A program made the position numbers and the translations under genes. Below are positions 20,818 through 31,335 of a DNA stretch of 36,770 nucleotides, one piece after another. The stretch lies in contig WHUZ01000194.1 in assembly GCA_015179045.1 (NCBI GenBank), forward strand, positions 1 through 36,770, in the 5' to 3' direction. The DNA comes from Kalaharituber pfeilii (taxonomy: Eukaryota > Ascomycota > Pezizomycetes > Pezizales > Pezizaceae). The notes under the pieces are model-generated. The model had not been told where the DNA came from, ran no database searches, and was given only the letters and a program-made list of their open reading frames with translations. Position 1 is the first letter of the stretch; the number at the start of each line of letters is the position of its first letter.

Positions 20818-21240
20818 TTATGATTCCTTATCTAAATCCAAAATAGAAACAGAAGGGAGATTAATAAGAGTACAAGGAATAGTTAAACTAGAAATATTAT
20901 GAACCAAATACCGATTAGGACAATCTACCGAAAAACCTTTTTCCGACAACCAAGATAATTCCAACAAAAGTTCTCTATCACCCATGTCCAAACATTCTGT
21001 ATCTAAATCAAAAGTTCCATCTATTTTATTACCATAGGAATCTAAAGCATTAAGGAAAGAAAAAGAAGTATTCACAACCATAGTTCCTCCTTTTAACAAA
21101 GATCCATTACCCTGTCTAACCCTGATGGGCCTTTCCCTTTTCTTCTATCCCAGTCTCTTTTCCAAATCTAACGACATATAAGAAGTGAATGTACCAACGT
21201 CAATAATTGCCCTGACTTTGAGATTGAGGTTTGTGAACTT
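20818..21240 (-). pseudogene. B protease region remnant
   Basis: Minus strand: VRAIIDVGTFTSYMSLDLEK (about 21165-21220), with D-V-G at the place of the catalytic D-S/T-G. A TAG follows, then a 93-codon open piece (20818-21099) with TMVVNTSFSFLNALDSYGNK and DMGDRELLLELSWL that leads to RT. The same domain is cut in two in element C by B itself, and there the downstream part (24290-24565, plus strand) is colinear. D-V-G may be an altered or derived active site. Confidence 0.75.
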
Positions 21241-23261
21241 AATATCAGTGGTGAGGGGGGGGTAATGTTCAGGAGCTTTGCTGAAGGTGCTGTCAGGGCT
21301 CCCTACTCATTTCCCAACTCTGGTTCCTCCTTGATATTTTCTCCATCTGAGTCCAGCTCAGTGATATGGAGGGCACCTCAGTTGGTTCATCTTTGTTTGT
21401 TCTGCAGGGCTCTCTCTATCCAGTTCTCGAGAGTCTTGGCAGTCTTTGTATCTCGTTTTCACTTATTATCGCCCTTGAGTTCCATGTATGTCTACCTTAG
21501 CTAACAGTCCTTCTCTTTATGACCTTTCCATCCATATTTCCTACATTCTCCCTGAGCTCTTCAGTCTTATTTGACCTGCGGTAGTATGCTGTCATAGTTC
21601 CTTAGGTTCTGAGATGTATGGTGTACTGGGAGAACAGAGGATGATTAGGAAGTTGAGGTGTTGGTAGTTTTTCGTGAAGGGCTAGATGAAGTTGAGGCTG
21701 GTATGGTGGTAGCATACCCGGCGATCGAAATAGGGAGTAGCTTGAACTCCTTCCAGTTCGTCACTACTCAGAGGTGTCCTGCCATTAGATTCTGCACTTG
21801 AACCTTGAGATTTGGCATCACGATAGCGATAAGGGCTTGGTCCGGTACTTTGGCAAGCCGGTTGAGCCCATCAATTTCTATGAAGAAGTCAATAATAGTT
21901 CCGGTATGCTTTGTCTTTTGGAGTTTTTGCACAGTTTCGGTGGTTTCCTATAGATTAGAGTATGCAGCCCAAATGAGTGCTTCGGCTTCTATCCAGGTCG
22001 CTACCATATCTTTGGTATCCCACCACTAGTCTAATGCTTTTCCCTCCATACATTGGGTAAGCAGGTCGAGTCTGAGTTGATTACTGTCAGCTCCAGTCAT
22101 CCGGAAGTACGATTGGGGCCGGTGGGAGAAATCGTTTACTTTATCCTATTGTCTATTGAAGGTTGATATGTTTACCCAGAGAGGGACTTTCGGTTCTTGC
22201 CGTAGTGGAGAGGGATCTCTCGGCGGGGGAGGTTATCATCTACCGAAGGAGGGTCTGCCACCACTGCCGCCACGAGAATCTGGAGGAGGAGATAGACTAC
22301 CACCAGGAGGGGCCGGAGGTAGAGCAGAAGGTGTTCTAGAGAGTATCTTCTTCTTGTCCTAGGCATATAAGAAGTTCAGGATCTAGTTCAATGTGTTGCC
22401 CATTGTGTTTATATTGCTAATAAGAGGGTTTAGTTCATTTAGGAAGAAATCCTTGAGCCTGGCTTTTTGTCAAAGAAGAGCATCATTGAATTGGATGCTT
22501 TGGCTGTTCAATGCATTGTTGAATTGGGTAGCTTGAGCCACGATGACAGTGTCAAACCTTTCCACTAGAGCTGTCAGGTTGGTCAGCGTAGTATCGTTAT
22601 CTACCTGTCACTGAGCTGCGAACTAGTTAGTCAGATTTGCGACTCCTGTTAGTGCTTGTTGGGCCTCTGATTGGGCATGCTCCATGGTCTCCTTGAGTTT
22701 GTTGCTAGTGTCGTTCACTACTTTCTGCATTTCCTTCATCTCTGGTAACTCCTTATATGCTGCTGGAGAGCTTTCGGTAGGGCCCAAAGATGAGGTAGTA
22801 GCTTTGGTCATGGAGAAGGTAGGTTTGGCTGCTGAGGGGGTAGGTTTGGCTGTTGAAGAGGTAAGTTTGGCCCTCTCCTTTTTCTTAGCGCTAGATGATT
22901 CTCCTAACTTTTTTATAATTGCTTGAGGTATGGCATCTGTGGGGCGAGGCGCCTGAAGGAGCAGATGCCATTAGGGTGCAGGCTGCAAGGTTTCCATCCT
23001 AAAGTGGTGAGTCCCATAGCTCATCCCAGGTGTTGCATATGATAGAGTATAGGCAATATGGTGTTACGGTTGTGAGTGTATTGCCATAAGTTGCCTGTGG
23101 GGCCTTGTCTGTATCTCCTGAGCTCCCAGACTGACAGTATCCATGTCACCCTCATCATCGCTATGGTATTGAGGAGATGGTGGATGGGAGGTTGTGAATG
23201 GGTCAGTCACGAGGGGGGTAGTAACGTTTATCAAGTCGTCTGGTGAGGCTGCAGAAGCCAT
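21241..23261 (-). pseudogene. gag: B gag remnant
   Basis: I chose the ATG at 23261 because it opens MASAASPDDLINVTTPLVTD about 350 bp behind the 5' LTR, and C aligns there too. A 65-codon acidic N-terminal part is followed by an Ala/Thr/Lys-rich segment and a short coiled-coil-like stretch (22623-22811: ELPEMKEMQKVVNDTSNKLK). Then a Pro/Ser-rich linker, a capsid part (FNRQ..DKVNDFSHRPQSYF; GTIIDFFIEIDGLNRLAKVP) and a zinc knuckle CRKYGWKGHKEKDC (21504-21544), in which the second Cys is Tyr. Most stops are TAG at Gln or Trp positions. Confidence 0.85.
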
Positions 23262-23609
23262 TTCTTAGGCAAGTCTGGCTCTTTGTGTGGGAGAGAGATG
23301 CGAGCGGGTAATATCTAACTCTCGCCGTGTGGTGTTTAGCTATGATGCTAGCCAGTGGATGTGGTCGTTGGTGGCTAGTCGGAGCCAGTGGCTCTCATCA
23401 ACCTCTTGCCACAAAAATTCAACATTGGCATAGAGTTGTTCTTGCTGCAATTGCTGTGACGCAAGCTCGTCATAGTAGAAGTTAACCTGCTCTCTTAGTT
23501 CTTATGTGTGGGTTAATAGATTATAGTTGTCAGCAATTATCAGGCACACGATTAATATAATCAGGAGTAGGACGTAGAGCATAGGGTAAATACAGGTTGA
23601 GCGGTATAA
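23262..23609 (-). promoter_or_regulatory. B 5' leader and self-priming-type primer site
   Basis: Next to the LTR the minus strand reads TT-ATACCGCT (23609-23600), not TGG. It pairs with AGCAGTAT in the LTR (23745-23738 on the minus strand) with one mismatch that is a single transition. The leader up to the gag ATG is colinear with the start of C (14637-14990). Confidence 0.6.
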
Positions 23610-24224
23610 TGTTAGGCCAGGCATTTCAACGTTGCTAAGTGGTAGCAGTCTAGTATGAATGGTATGGCTAAAGGTGAGTGATGAAGGAGAGTGGCCGAAA
23701 GATACGTGATAGACGTAGAGTTCGAATGAAACTTAGGATACTGCTAGTGTCTTAATTTTTTATAACCAATGGCGGGCAGTTGGAACTTATATAGTAAGTA
23801 CCTGTCATACATGACTCATCAATAATTAATAACATAACTGTAAGGTGATAATACCATCTTGTAAAATAGATAAGTAAATATAGAAACAGTAATGTAATCG
23901 AAATATATAATAGTATAGATTCTCTTTCCAAAACCAATAAGCAAGCGAAGTATTATCTATATTGCAACTGTGCATTAGTAGTAAAGGTATTATAAGCAGC
24001 ACCGGTTGCAACGTAAGCGATGTAACTAGCACCGTAAGCAATGTACATGTATTAGTATAGTGTACGTACAAGAACCGACACATACATCTGTAAGATAACC
24101 ATCGAACAACTAAAGTATACTGCAGCTCGCCTAGTATTGATCAGATACATCTTAGTAAGTCTTATAATAGTACGGTAGTGGTACCTTCTCGATATTCAGT
24201 AGGTCTTTATCTTTAGCCGTAACA
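23610..24224 (-). repeat. B LTR, right copy (5' LTR)
   Basis: 615 bp, ending AGCCGTAACA. TATATAAG at 23793-23786 (minus) and the start block at 23745-23738, again 48 nt apart. A CCAAT-type sequence lies between them on the plus strand (CCAATGGCGGGC), also present in the other copy in degraded form. Confidence 0.95.
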
Positions 24225-24229
24225 GAAAC
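24225..24229. repeat. Target-site duplication of B, right copy (GAAAC)
   Basis: Repeats 17121-17125 and resumes element C. Confidence 0.95.
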
Positions 24230-24750
24230 CTAGTTGGAGAAAAAAAGAAAGACTTATTAAAGTTAGATAGGTAATAGTTTTTGATTAAAAGGAGGAACTA
24301 TAGTAGTTAATACTTCTTATTTTTTTCTTACTATATTAGCTTTCTATGAAAGCAAAATAGATAAGATTATTTTAGACTTAGATATAGAATATTTAGACAT
24401 GAGTAATAGGGAACTTGTTTTAGAATTATCTCAGTTATTAGAAAAAGGTTTTTTGGTAAATTGCCCTAATTGGTACTTAGTTCATGATGTTTTTAGTTTA
24501 ACTATTTCTTTTACTCTTGTTAATCTTTCTTCTGTTTCTATTTTACATTTAAATAAGGAATCTTAAAAGAAAGGAAATATAGTACTAATAATTAATATAT
24601 ATAAATAGTACTTCTGTTATGTTAAGGTTTTTTCTAAAGAACAGGCTTACTGATTACCCGCTTATAGACCTTGAGATCATGAAATTCCACTTAAAGACTC
24701 TAATACTAAAGTATCTAATAGCCTAATATATAAGACAACATGTATCAGTA
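24230..24750 (+). pseudogene. pol: Element C, right part: protease to start of RT
   Basis: Continues C after the B insertion. The frame at 24290-24567 codes for KGGTIVVNTSYFFLTILAFY, DMSNRELVLELSQLLEKGFL and SSVSILHLNKES, matching B 21099-20818 closely over 90 codons without a stop. Then VFSKEQAY..LPAYRP and HEIPLKDSNTKVSNSLIYKT follow, matching the start of B RT. Similarity ends near 24750, so C is truncated there. Relative to B it has C>T/G>A change throughout. Confidence 0.88.
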
Positions 24751-24818
24751 ACAATAAAAATGCATCCTAACATACAAGTACAGCATCATGATAATTGAAT
24801 ACGTCTTAGGCCTTAGTA

Positions 24819-24915
24819 CATCCTGATGTCTCATAAAATATGTCTGGCATCCCAATGCCTCATGGATTATCTCTAGTGTCCTAATACTTCATAAATTATC
24901 TCTAGTATCCTGACA
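24819..24915. repeat. 29-bp tandem repeat, 3.3 copies
   Basis: Units 24819-24847, 24848-24876 and 24877-24905, then a partial unit. Consensus CATCCTAATGYCTCATAAAT, then TATCTCTAG. Differences between units are mostly transitions. It lies between the end of C and the LINE, followed by TATATAAAC at 24915, so it may be part of a 5' untranslated region. Confidence 0.85.
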
Positions 24916-25105
24916 TATATAAACTTTTGCACTACATTATAGCATTAAATACTTGGCTTTGTATGTTGGGATATCTGGTAATTGACAGCAACTTCCTAAA
25001 AGCTCCTGATATACACTTTGCTCTATGGTTCATAATGGTGATAAGGAGATAGAAGGTAGTAGTAAAAAGAATGAAGTAGAAGATCTCGGAGGAGAAGAAG
25101 AAGTA

Positions 25106-26225
25106 CTAGAGGGAGTTTGTAGAAGAGAAAGCATATAGCAACCTATGAAGGATAGTAAAGATGGCAAAAGACTCTTTCGGAAGAAACAAGAGGATGAGAA
25201 GATTGAAAAATAAGGAGAGAAGGGAGTTGGAGGGGGATTGAGAGAAGGTGAGGATACTAATAGAGAGGAATTTTGCATAGAGGGAAGAGAAGAAGGCAGA
25301 GGCAGGGAAGGATGAGGTGCAGGAAGAGGAGGTGAAGGAGGTGGAGGTGGAGGGGGAAGTAGAGGAGGAGAAGGGTAAGAGGGAGAAGAAGAGGGTAGAA
25401 GGAGAAGTAAGAGCTACATTGCAGAGCATGAAAAACAATTTGGTATTGAAATTTGATAGAATCAGATACCAATTGATCAAAGCTGCTCTGAAGACTCCCA
25501 TTGGAGATAGGTTAGTAAGAGAGATTAATAAAAACTGGATCTAGAATAGGACCCCAGCAGAGTAGAGAGAGATAAGGGTTATCATAATACTGAAGCCAGG
25601 AAAGAACATTAAGATAGTGAAAGTATAGAGGCCAATCAACTTGATTAATTGTATTAGGAAGATTGAGAAGAAAGTTATAGCTAGTAGGCTGTAGAAAAAA
25701 GACTAACTCTTTCACAAGCTTCAGCTGGTAGCATATAAGAGGAGGAATATAATATAGGTAATGAGGAGGATAGTGACAAAGATACAGAAGTGCCTACATA
25801 GGAGGAGAAGAGTAGCATAGGTAACAGTAGAGAAGAAGGCTTTAATATCATAAGGAAGGAGGTGGTTCTAAGAAGGATTGAGGAGAGATATAGTAAGGAG
25901 GTGAGAAAGAAGTGGAGGTAGCTAGAGAAGTTTATAGAAGGCAGGGAGTTCAGAGTATAGTAGAATAGTAAGAAGAAAGGAAATGGTAGATCAAACATGG
26001 GAGTTCTACAAGAGTTACTACTGTTACGAGTTATCTTACTAATCTTCATAGCTCCTACTATTGAGAAGATAGAGAAAAGGCTAAGGGGAGTGCTAATGGG
26101 GGTAGAGGTAGAAGTGCCATTGTATGTCGATGACCTGGCAGTAATGATTCTGGACTGGTATAGGTACTGGAATATGGGGCGGCTCAGGTAGAAAGTGAAG
26201 GTAGTAATAGTAAAGGTAGTAGAAG
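25106..26225 (+). pseudogene. LINE reverse transcriptase remnant
   Basis: Acidic/basic linker (QEEEVKEVEVEGEVEEEKGK near 25320), then YQLIKAALKTPIGDRLVREI, IIILKPGKN, RPINLINCIRKIEKKVIASR and QLFHKLQLVAYKRRN: the fingers motifs of LINE RTs. In another frame VILLIFIAPTIEKIEKRLRG and VPLYVDDLAVMILDW follow, with the active site Y-V-D-D intact (26123-26134). Stops are mainly TAG, as expected from CAG>TAG. At least two frame changes, so not functional. Confidence 0.88.
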
Positions 26226-27065
26226 AAGATTAAATTCCGCTAGAAGAGTTGAAGTAGAAGATGATAACTTTCAGAGTGAGGAAGAGGTGGAAGAAGGAGG
26301 GGAAGATATGGAAGTGGCTGGGAGTCATTTTTGATAAAAGGCTAGTCTTTAGTATGCATTGGTAAAATAGGCTGAGTAGAGTAAAAAGGCTAGCAGGGAC
26401 ACTCTTAGGACTGGGAACCAGAACTAGGGGATGTCACCATGAATCTAGTGGCAGACATATATAAGGATAGTGAGGGTAGTAGCGATGTAGAAGAGTGATA
26501 TTAGGTGGAGAAGCCAGAAGAAGTAGAAAGAGATAGAGCAATTACAGCTGCAAGTTTTAAAAAGAGCAGCTAGAGGGGGGAGAGGTGCTGGGGGAGAAGG
26601 GGTAAATGCAGTTTATAGAGTGGAAAACGTGGAGATAGTCCTAGATAGTATGCAAGTGAGAGTAATCATCTGAGAGGTAGAGGCACTGTCAGAGCTGGCA
26701 GAGCTTTACATGGGCAACTTTAAAGGGATAAGGAGAGAGAGGAGGTGAGAAACTGAAGAGACTAGAGGGTGCAGTAGGTACTGGTAGAGAAGAATGAGTA
26801 TGAAATGGTATTAGCCTGCTGGTAGAACTAGTAGGCATATTTCTCAGAAGAGGAGGAGAAGATTTTATAGGGAGGAGGATGTAAGGTAGTAGAGGTAGGG
26901 ACTGCAGAGAGGCTGGGGAGGAAGAAAGAGGGCTGAGAGGAATAGAAAACCTCAATTAAAGAGGCTAGAAGGAAGAGACTTGTTTTCTCTTCAGATAGCA
27001 ATAAAATCGAGGATAGTAAGATGGGTGCAGGTATGTAGAAGAGGTAGATAGTAGTAGTAGAGATA
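26226..27065 (+). pseudogene. LINE middle region (RT thumb to RNase H)
   Basis: Weak matches to LINE RT C-terminal sequence, such as KTFRVRKRWKKEGKIWKWLG-type segments near 26270-26330 and LGVIFDKRL. Heavily interrupted. No further domain is identified. Confidence 0.55.
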
Positions 27066-27620
27066 GTGGGAAGAACAGTGATGGTCTTTGATAGAGAGGT
27101 GAAAGGAGTAAGAAGAGTACTGAAAAGTGTACCAGAGGAGGTCCTAGTCCTAATCTCTCTAGATTCGGAAGTCGCTATTATAGTAATTCAGAAGGCAGGT
27201 AGGGAGAGAAAGAGAAAGATAGAAGATTTGAGAAGGATAGTGAATACAGTAGTAAGAAGAAAAAGGAAGAGGAAGGATACGAAACTATTGTGAGTAAAAG
27301 CTTATATCAGAATAGCAGGCAATCAGAAGATAGATGAGTAGGTGAAGAAGAGGATAGTGATGCAGAAGAAGAAGGTAGCCATCGGAAGTGAAGTGTGCCA
27401 GAGAGTGAAGGCATGGAGGAAGGAGAAGAAAGAGCTGGAGGGCTTTGTAGGAGAAAAGGTTATGGAGTAGAGTAGGGTGGCAATATCAAAGTTTACTACA
27501 TTATAACTAGAGTGAGAAAGGTATACTGGGTAGTTAAAGAAGCTAAGGGTAGTGGAATTAGATAGGTGCAGGTGTGGGGAGGTGCAAATGAGAGAGTATC
27601 TCACTTTCTAATACAGAAGT
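27066..27620 (+). pseudogene. LINE RNase H and C-terminal Cys motif
   Basis: The open piece 27066-27293 has VFDREVKGVRRVLKSVPEEV and LISLDSEVAI, corresponding to the E and SDS-A/Q-A-I blocks of RNase H. YIRIAGNQKIDEQV-like sequence follows (27300-27340; G-H-x-G-I-x-G-N-E-x-A-D-E of the family). Near 27565-27605 RCRCGEVQMREYLTF matches the CRCG..QT..HLLF end of Tad1-like proteins, with His>Tyr (CAC>TAC or similar). Confidence 0.75.
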
Positions 27621-27926
27621 CAGGAGAACTACCCAGAAAGGTTTTAAGAAGTGAAGCAATATAGGAAAGGATTGAAAAAGAAAGGCAGAGAATAGAAAGA
27701 AGTATGAAGTTTTAGAGAATTTCTTTGCTGGGGTCAAATTCTAGAAGGTAGGAGAATGTATGGTCAAGTTCTAGAAGCCAGGAGAGCGAGAACGATAGCA
27801 TGTAGGGGCCATATATATAGAGAGTTAGTTTAGCCTGTCTCTGGGCTATGAAGTTTTGCCTAGGGTCCCTGCCATAGCTAAGTACTATAAGAGAGGTTAT
27901 GTGATTAAAAAAAAAAAAAAAAAAAA
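27621..27926 (+). other. LINE 3' untranslated region and poly(A) tail
   Basis: Contains a 30-bp direct duplication (27732-27761 and 27762-27791, starting GGTCAARTTCTAGAAG) and ends in 20 A. A TATATATA run lies at about 27811. Confidence 0.7.
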
Positions 27927-28149
27927 TTGTGCTTCCAAATTGTACTTGTTCTATGAAAGTGCATTGCCATTATATCTTATTATGGCAAGAAACTATGAAT
28001 CAACTATAGCTCCATGGTTTCTTAGTATAAGTACTATAAAAGAATTTATAATAGTAATAATATAGCAATGTAGTCTTCTATGATTTGTAGTGTAAGGTAA
28101 CTAACTTATTACATCAGATGCTATACCCAATAACTATTTACTTAATACT
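27927..28149. other. AT-rich spacer with an 11-bp inverted repeat
   Basis: AAGAAACTATG (27987-27997) and CATGGTTTCTT (28013-28023) can pair with one mismatch over a 15-nt loop. No gene is seen. It may hold the target copy next to the LINE or the end of the Plavaka element. Confidence 0.4.
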
Positions 28150-31100
28150 ATTAGATCCTTTAAAATACTTCATAATACCTGATTTATTCTCCAAACTAAT
28201 TATATTTCATCTGCCTAATATATATCCTGCTAAGTAGCTAAATCTATCTAATTATTGATATACTACTATAAGTCCAGCTCTATTGGGATTAGATGATCTA
28301 TTCTAAAGATACTGTAAATAGGTATTACCTGCTTATTTATTGGCATTAGTATGTGGACTTTAGACATACCTTCAGCACCTTTGCACCTCCCTTTCCTGAC
28401 ATATTAAAGTAGAGAAATATATATATAATAGTAAGTATTACCTATTTGGTGGTGGAAAAGTTGAAAAAATACTTTGATCCTGTCAAGAAGCTTATTTTTT
28501 AGTGTAGGATTGGTATACCTTCCTATCTCTACTCAGACCCAATCTGCTCTTAATACTCACCTGTAGAATTTTTACTTTCCAATACAGTGAATATAATATA
28601 AAATAAAGCCATTATCACTAAGGTTAGGTACTGCAATTTGCAGTACTGTAAATAGCTCTGCAGGGCTATTCAGCACATACTTGATATTGGAATCTATCTA
28701 AATTAGTTCCTGCAAATATGTGTATGTAGTAGATACAAGATCTGTGAGTTAGTACTCTTCTGTAATAAGTTTCAGAAAATAAATCTTTTCCAATTTGACT
28801 TTACCTATTAACTTCATAAAGAGAGGGCGTCTAGCATCTGCTATCATTTTCTCAATATAGTGTGTCAAGCGAATCAAACTTTCTATTACAGTTTTGACAT
28901 GTAGTAACTCTTTTGACTATGCCTCTTAGTTCTTATCTCTCATAGTGAATATATAATCCCATATGTATATCTGCATAATTTGTGATATAGCGTCAACATA
29001 ATTACTTTTATTGTAGGCATCCTTTATAAGCGTGTGGTAGGTTTCGCATATTTCTGTAAAGTATTGTAGCAACCTACTCTACCTGAGTATTTGGTTAGTA
29101 TAGTAAGAGAATATATAGATCTTAGGAAAGTTAAAGTTAGCTTTTTCTTCTAAAAGGTTCTCAACTAATAACTGATACTCTAATTAGTGCTCCTTCCTCA
29201 ACTACTCTCATTGCGCCACAGTGTATTACTCAGAAGCTTCTGCAAGGTGATAATCTGACACAGGTTATTGTTTTACTTTTCTAGTCTCGTTCCGTGCTCC
29301 TTTCCTAGTATGGCAAGCAAAGAAGATATCCTTGTACTCATAGAACTTCTGTAAATACTTCTTCATATATATGATAGTAGATGTAGTGTAACTTTCTATA
29401 CTGCACCATTAGCATAAAATCCATTAGATATCTAATGCAGGAGATTGCTTTGTCGAAGTCTTGTTTTTGTCCTTCTGTCAACCATGGTTGATTGGCTATC
29501 CAATGTAAAGTAGCCATAAAAGTACTTAATACAACCTTTCTAATATACTATATTTCATTACTAGACTACTAGAAGATAGATCTATAAGCCTTTCTGGGGA
29601 GATAAAATCTGGAATAAACAGATAATCTCTTCTATACATAATCGAATGGGACTAGGTAGTCATGCTTTTCAAGAAATGCTTGAATCCATTTCATCATATG
29701 ATCAGTACTAGTAATACTAAGAAATAGGTGGTAGAGAATATCAGCTCGAATAAGCTCATGCGGGATAATATTCGAGAGTGACTACAATGCATTTTCTATA
29801 TACGTTACACTATCGAAGAAAAGACTCTTTTTATTGAATTTGTAGTAAGCAGCAGTGTAGGCTTTATAGTCTTGTTTATGGTATTTACAACTAGTTTTAG
29901 GTAGTTCACCTAACTGTTTTTTTAGCAATCTGCAAATTGTACATAGATTTGACTTTATACCATATATGATATAGTTTTCAGAATGATCGGCAAGCTATCC
30001 AAAGACATGAGAGATGCAAAGTTGGACTTGCTTATTAGCATATACTATTTCAATCCTTTTGTAGTATATAGAATTAGATAGTGGCTTCAGTATATATACT
30101 AATAGTTTGTAGATAATATTTAATAACACATGTTTTTGAGTATCAATGGAATATCTATCAATATCAGAAACTCTTTTAGATGAAATAGGCAGGAGAGCTA
30201 GGGGAATTCAAGCATTTATTGAAGGCATATTTCGGACTTGAGATATGATATTCCCTATACTGAGATAGAGGGGCCACAGCTTTTTACCACTAGAAAAGTT
30301 GGCTAAGTGTGTTATATCAGAGGTGAGAAAAATTGAGATGAGTATGAATCTAATTAGTAATATGAGCTATCTAACTCCATGAATAAGATATACAATAAGC
30401 AGGGTATAATTATATTATGTATATATCCTACTACTACTATATAGTATGTATCTTATTATAGATTTACTTACCTTTGCAGTCTATCTCTTTTATTGGACTC
30501 TATACCATGTTCTCTACATAGGCCCTCTAATATAAGAAATACTTCATACATTGCAATATATTATGATAGTAGAATTGGGTTTCTGGTTCCAGTCAGTATT
30601 TTATAATTTACTCAGTCTACTATGGTTCGGAAGCCATTGAATCCAAAAGTTTGTATAAAGTGTGACTTGAGTGAAAAGAAACTCTGTACATTAGATCATT
30701 CTCTACTGCTGCTACTATTATTCCATCTTTAAAGAATTCATCAATACAAAATCTGAAAATCTCAGATATTTGAAAGAACTAAGCAAGCTTGTAATATACA
30801 GCATTTGCAAAAGGCTGGAAAATATTATAAGAGACATTCCAGAGGTGATAAAATATATGCTGGTATAATAGAACTCTGGCTTTGTATTTGGAAGGAAAGG
30901 AGAGTATTCTTTTATAAATCTCAACAAAAGAGGAAGTGGAAGTCCAACTTGTAGTGTCAGAAGATATATTCCTCAAGTTATTCTCCTTATCAGTAGGGAA
31001 GAGATTGTTGAAGTAAATTTCCTTAAAATCTGAGCTATTATCTATGGAGATTTCAGGATTATAGAGTTCAAAATTAGAATAGGCTGAATAGATTTATTGA

Positions 31101-31335
31101 ATCATATATTCTAGTTTATTTTTATCCTTCCTATTCCTTTTCTAGAGTTTGATATTTTTTGACAAGCTCAGAGTGTCAGAATACTATTGCTTGCATATAA
31201 AGATATTTCTTTACTTAGATGTGGGCTTCTATTTGTACTCAAGATATTTCTTATACAAGTGTTCTATATAAGTACTAGCATAGTTATAAAGTTTGGAATA
31301 ATATAGACAATAAGTTTTAGTAGTATTCATTTTTG
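28150..31335 (-). pseudogene. Plavaka/KDZ-type DNA transposase remnant
   Basis: The minus-strand order fits Plavaka-like transposases. It opens near 31330 with MNTTKTYCLYYSKLYNYAST followed by YIEHLYKKY, a degraded C2H2 finger (second Cys is Tyr). Then come INQFFKDG-type sequence (30720-30980), KKLWPLYLSIGNIISQVRNM (near 30260-30300), and LPISSKRVSD. SNLCTICRLLKKQLG (near 29925), IIPHELIRADILYHLFLSIT (near 29735) and HWIANQPWLTEGQKQDFDKA (near 29480) follow. The C-terminal end is KVFFQLFHHQIGNTYY and VIPIYSIFRIDHLIP (28320-28480), then YINN.IDLAT.QDIY. Stops are nearly all TAG/TAA. It would have cut and pasted its element; terminal inverted repeats were not found. Confidence 0.82.

Larger units (their letters stand above)
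17126..24224 (-). mobile_element. Element B: full-length chromovirus (7099 bp)
   Basis: Two LTRs of 615 bp (17126-17740, 23610-24224) starting TGTTAGGCC, a 5869-bp interior, and GAAAC duplications. Minus-strand order: gag, protease, RT, RNase H, integrase, chromodomain. Every domain is recognisable, and long open pieces remain (171 codons in RT). All are interrupted, mostly by TAG or TAA at Gln/Trp positions, and catalytic residues are lost in RT and integrase. LTRs differ by many transitions in both directions, so both copies were mutated after insertion. It is less decayed than its host element C. Confidence 0.95.
25030..27926 (+). mobile_element. 5'-truncated non-LTR retrotransposon (Tad1-like LINE)
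   Basis: RT, RNase H and a Cys/His-rich end in the order of Tad1-clade LINEs, ending in 20 A (27907-27926). The plus strand is very purine-rich, and the Ser/Leu-rich open frames on the minus strand are shadows of that. No endonuclease or first ORF was found to the left, so the copy is probably 5'-truncated. Flanking target duplications were not found. Confidence 0.85.

Noticed and set aside
21241..23261. Frequent TAG inside otherwise good reading frames as a sign of an altered genetic code or readthrough
   Set aside because: Catalytic and zinc-binding residues are also lost (Asp>Asn, Cys>Tyr), all by the same C>T/G>A change. Comparison of A with T1 shows the mutations directly. Decay explains it better.
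25030..26955. Several Ser/Leu/Pro-rich minus-strand frames resembling membrane proteins
   Set aside because: They mirror the purine-rich LINE coding strand, overlap RT motifs, and have no shared order.
27987..28023. Inverted repeat as a terminal repeat of the Plavaka element
   Set aside because: The two arms are only 15 nt apart, so they form a small hairpin, not the ends of a 3-kb element.
28370..28395. Minus-strand start MSGKGGAKV resembling histone H4/H2A
   Set aside because: The frame stops soon after, and the surrounding frames match the C-terminal part of a Plavaka-like transposase.
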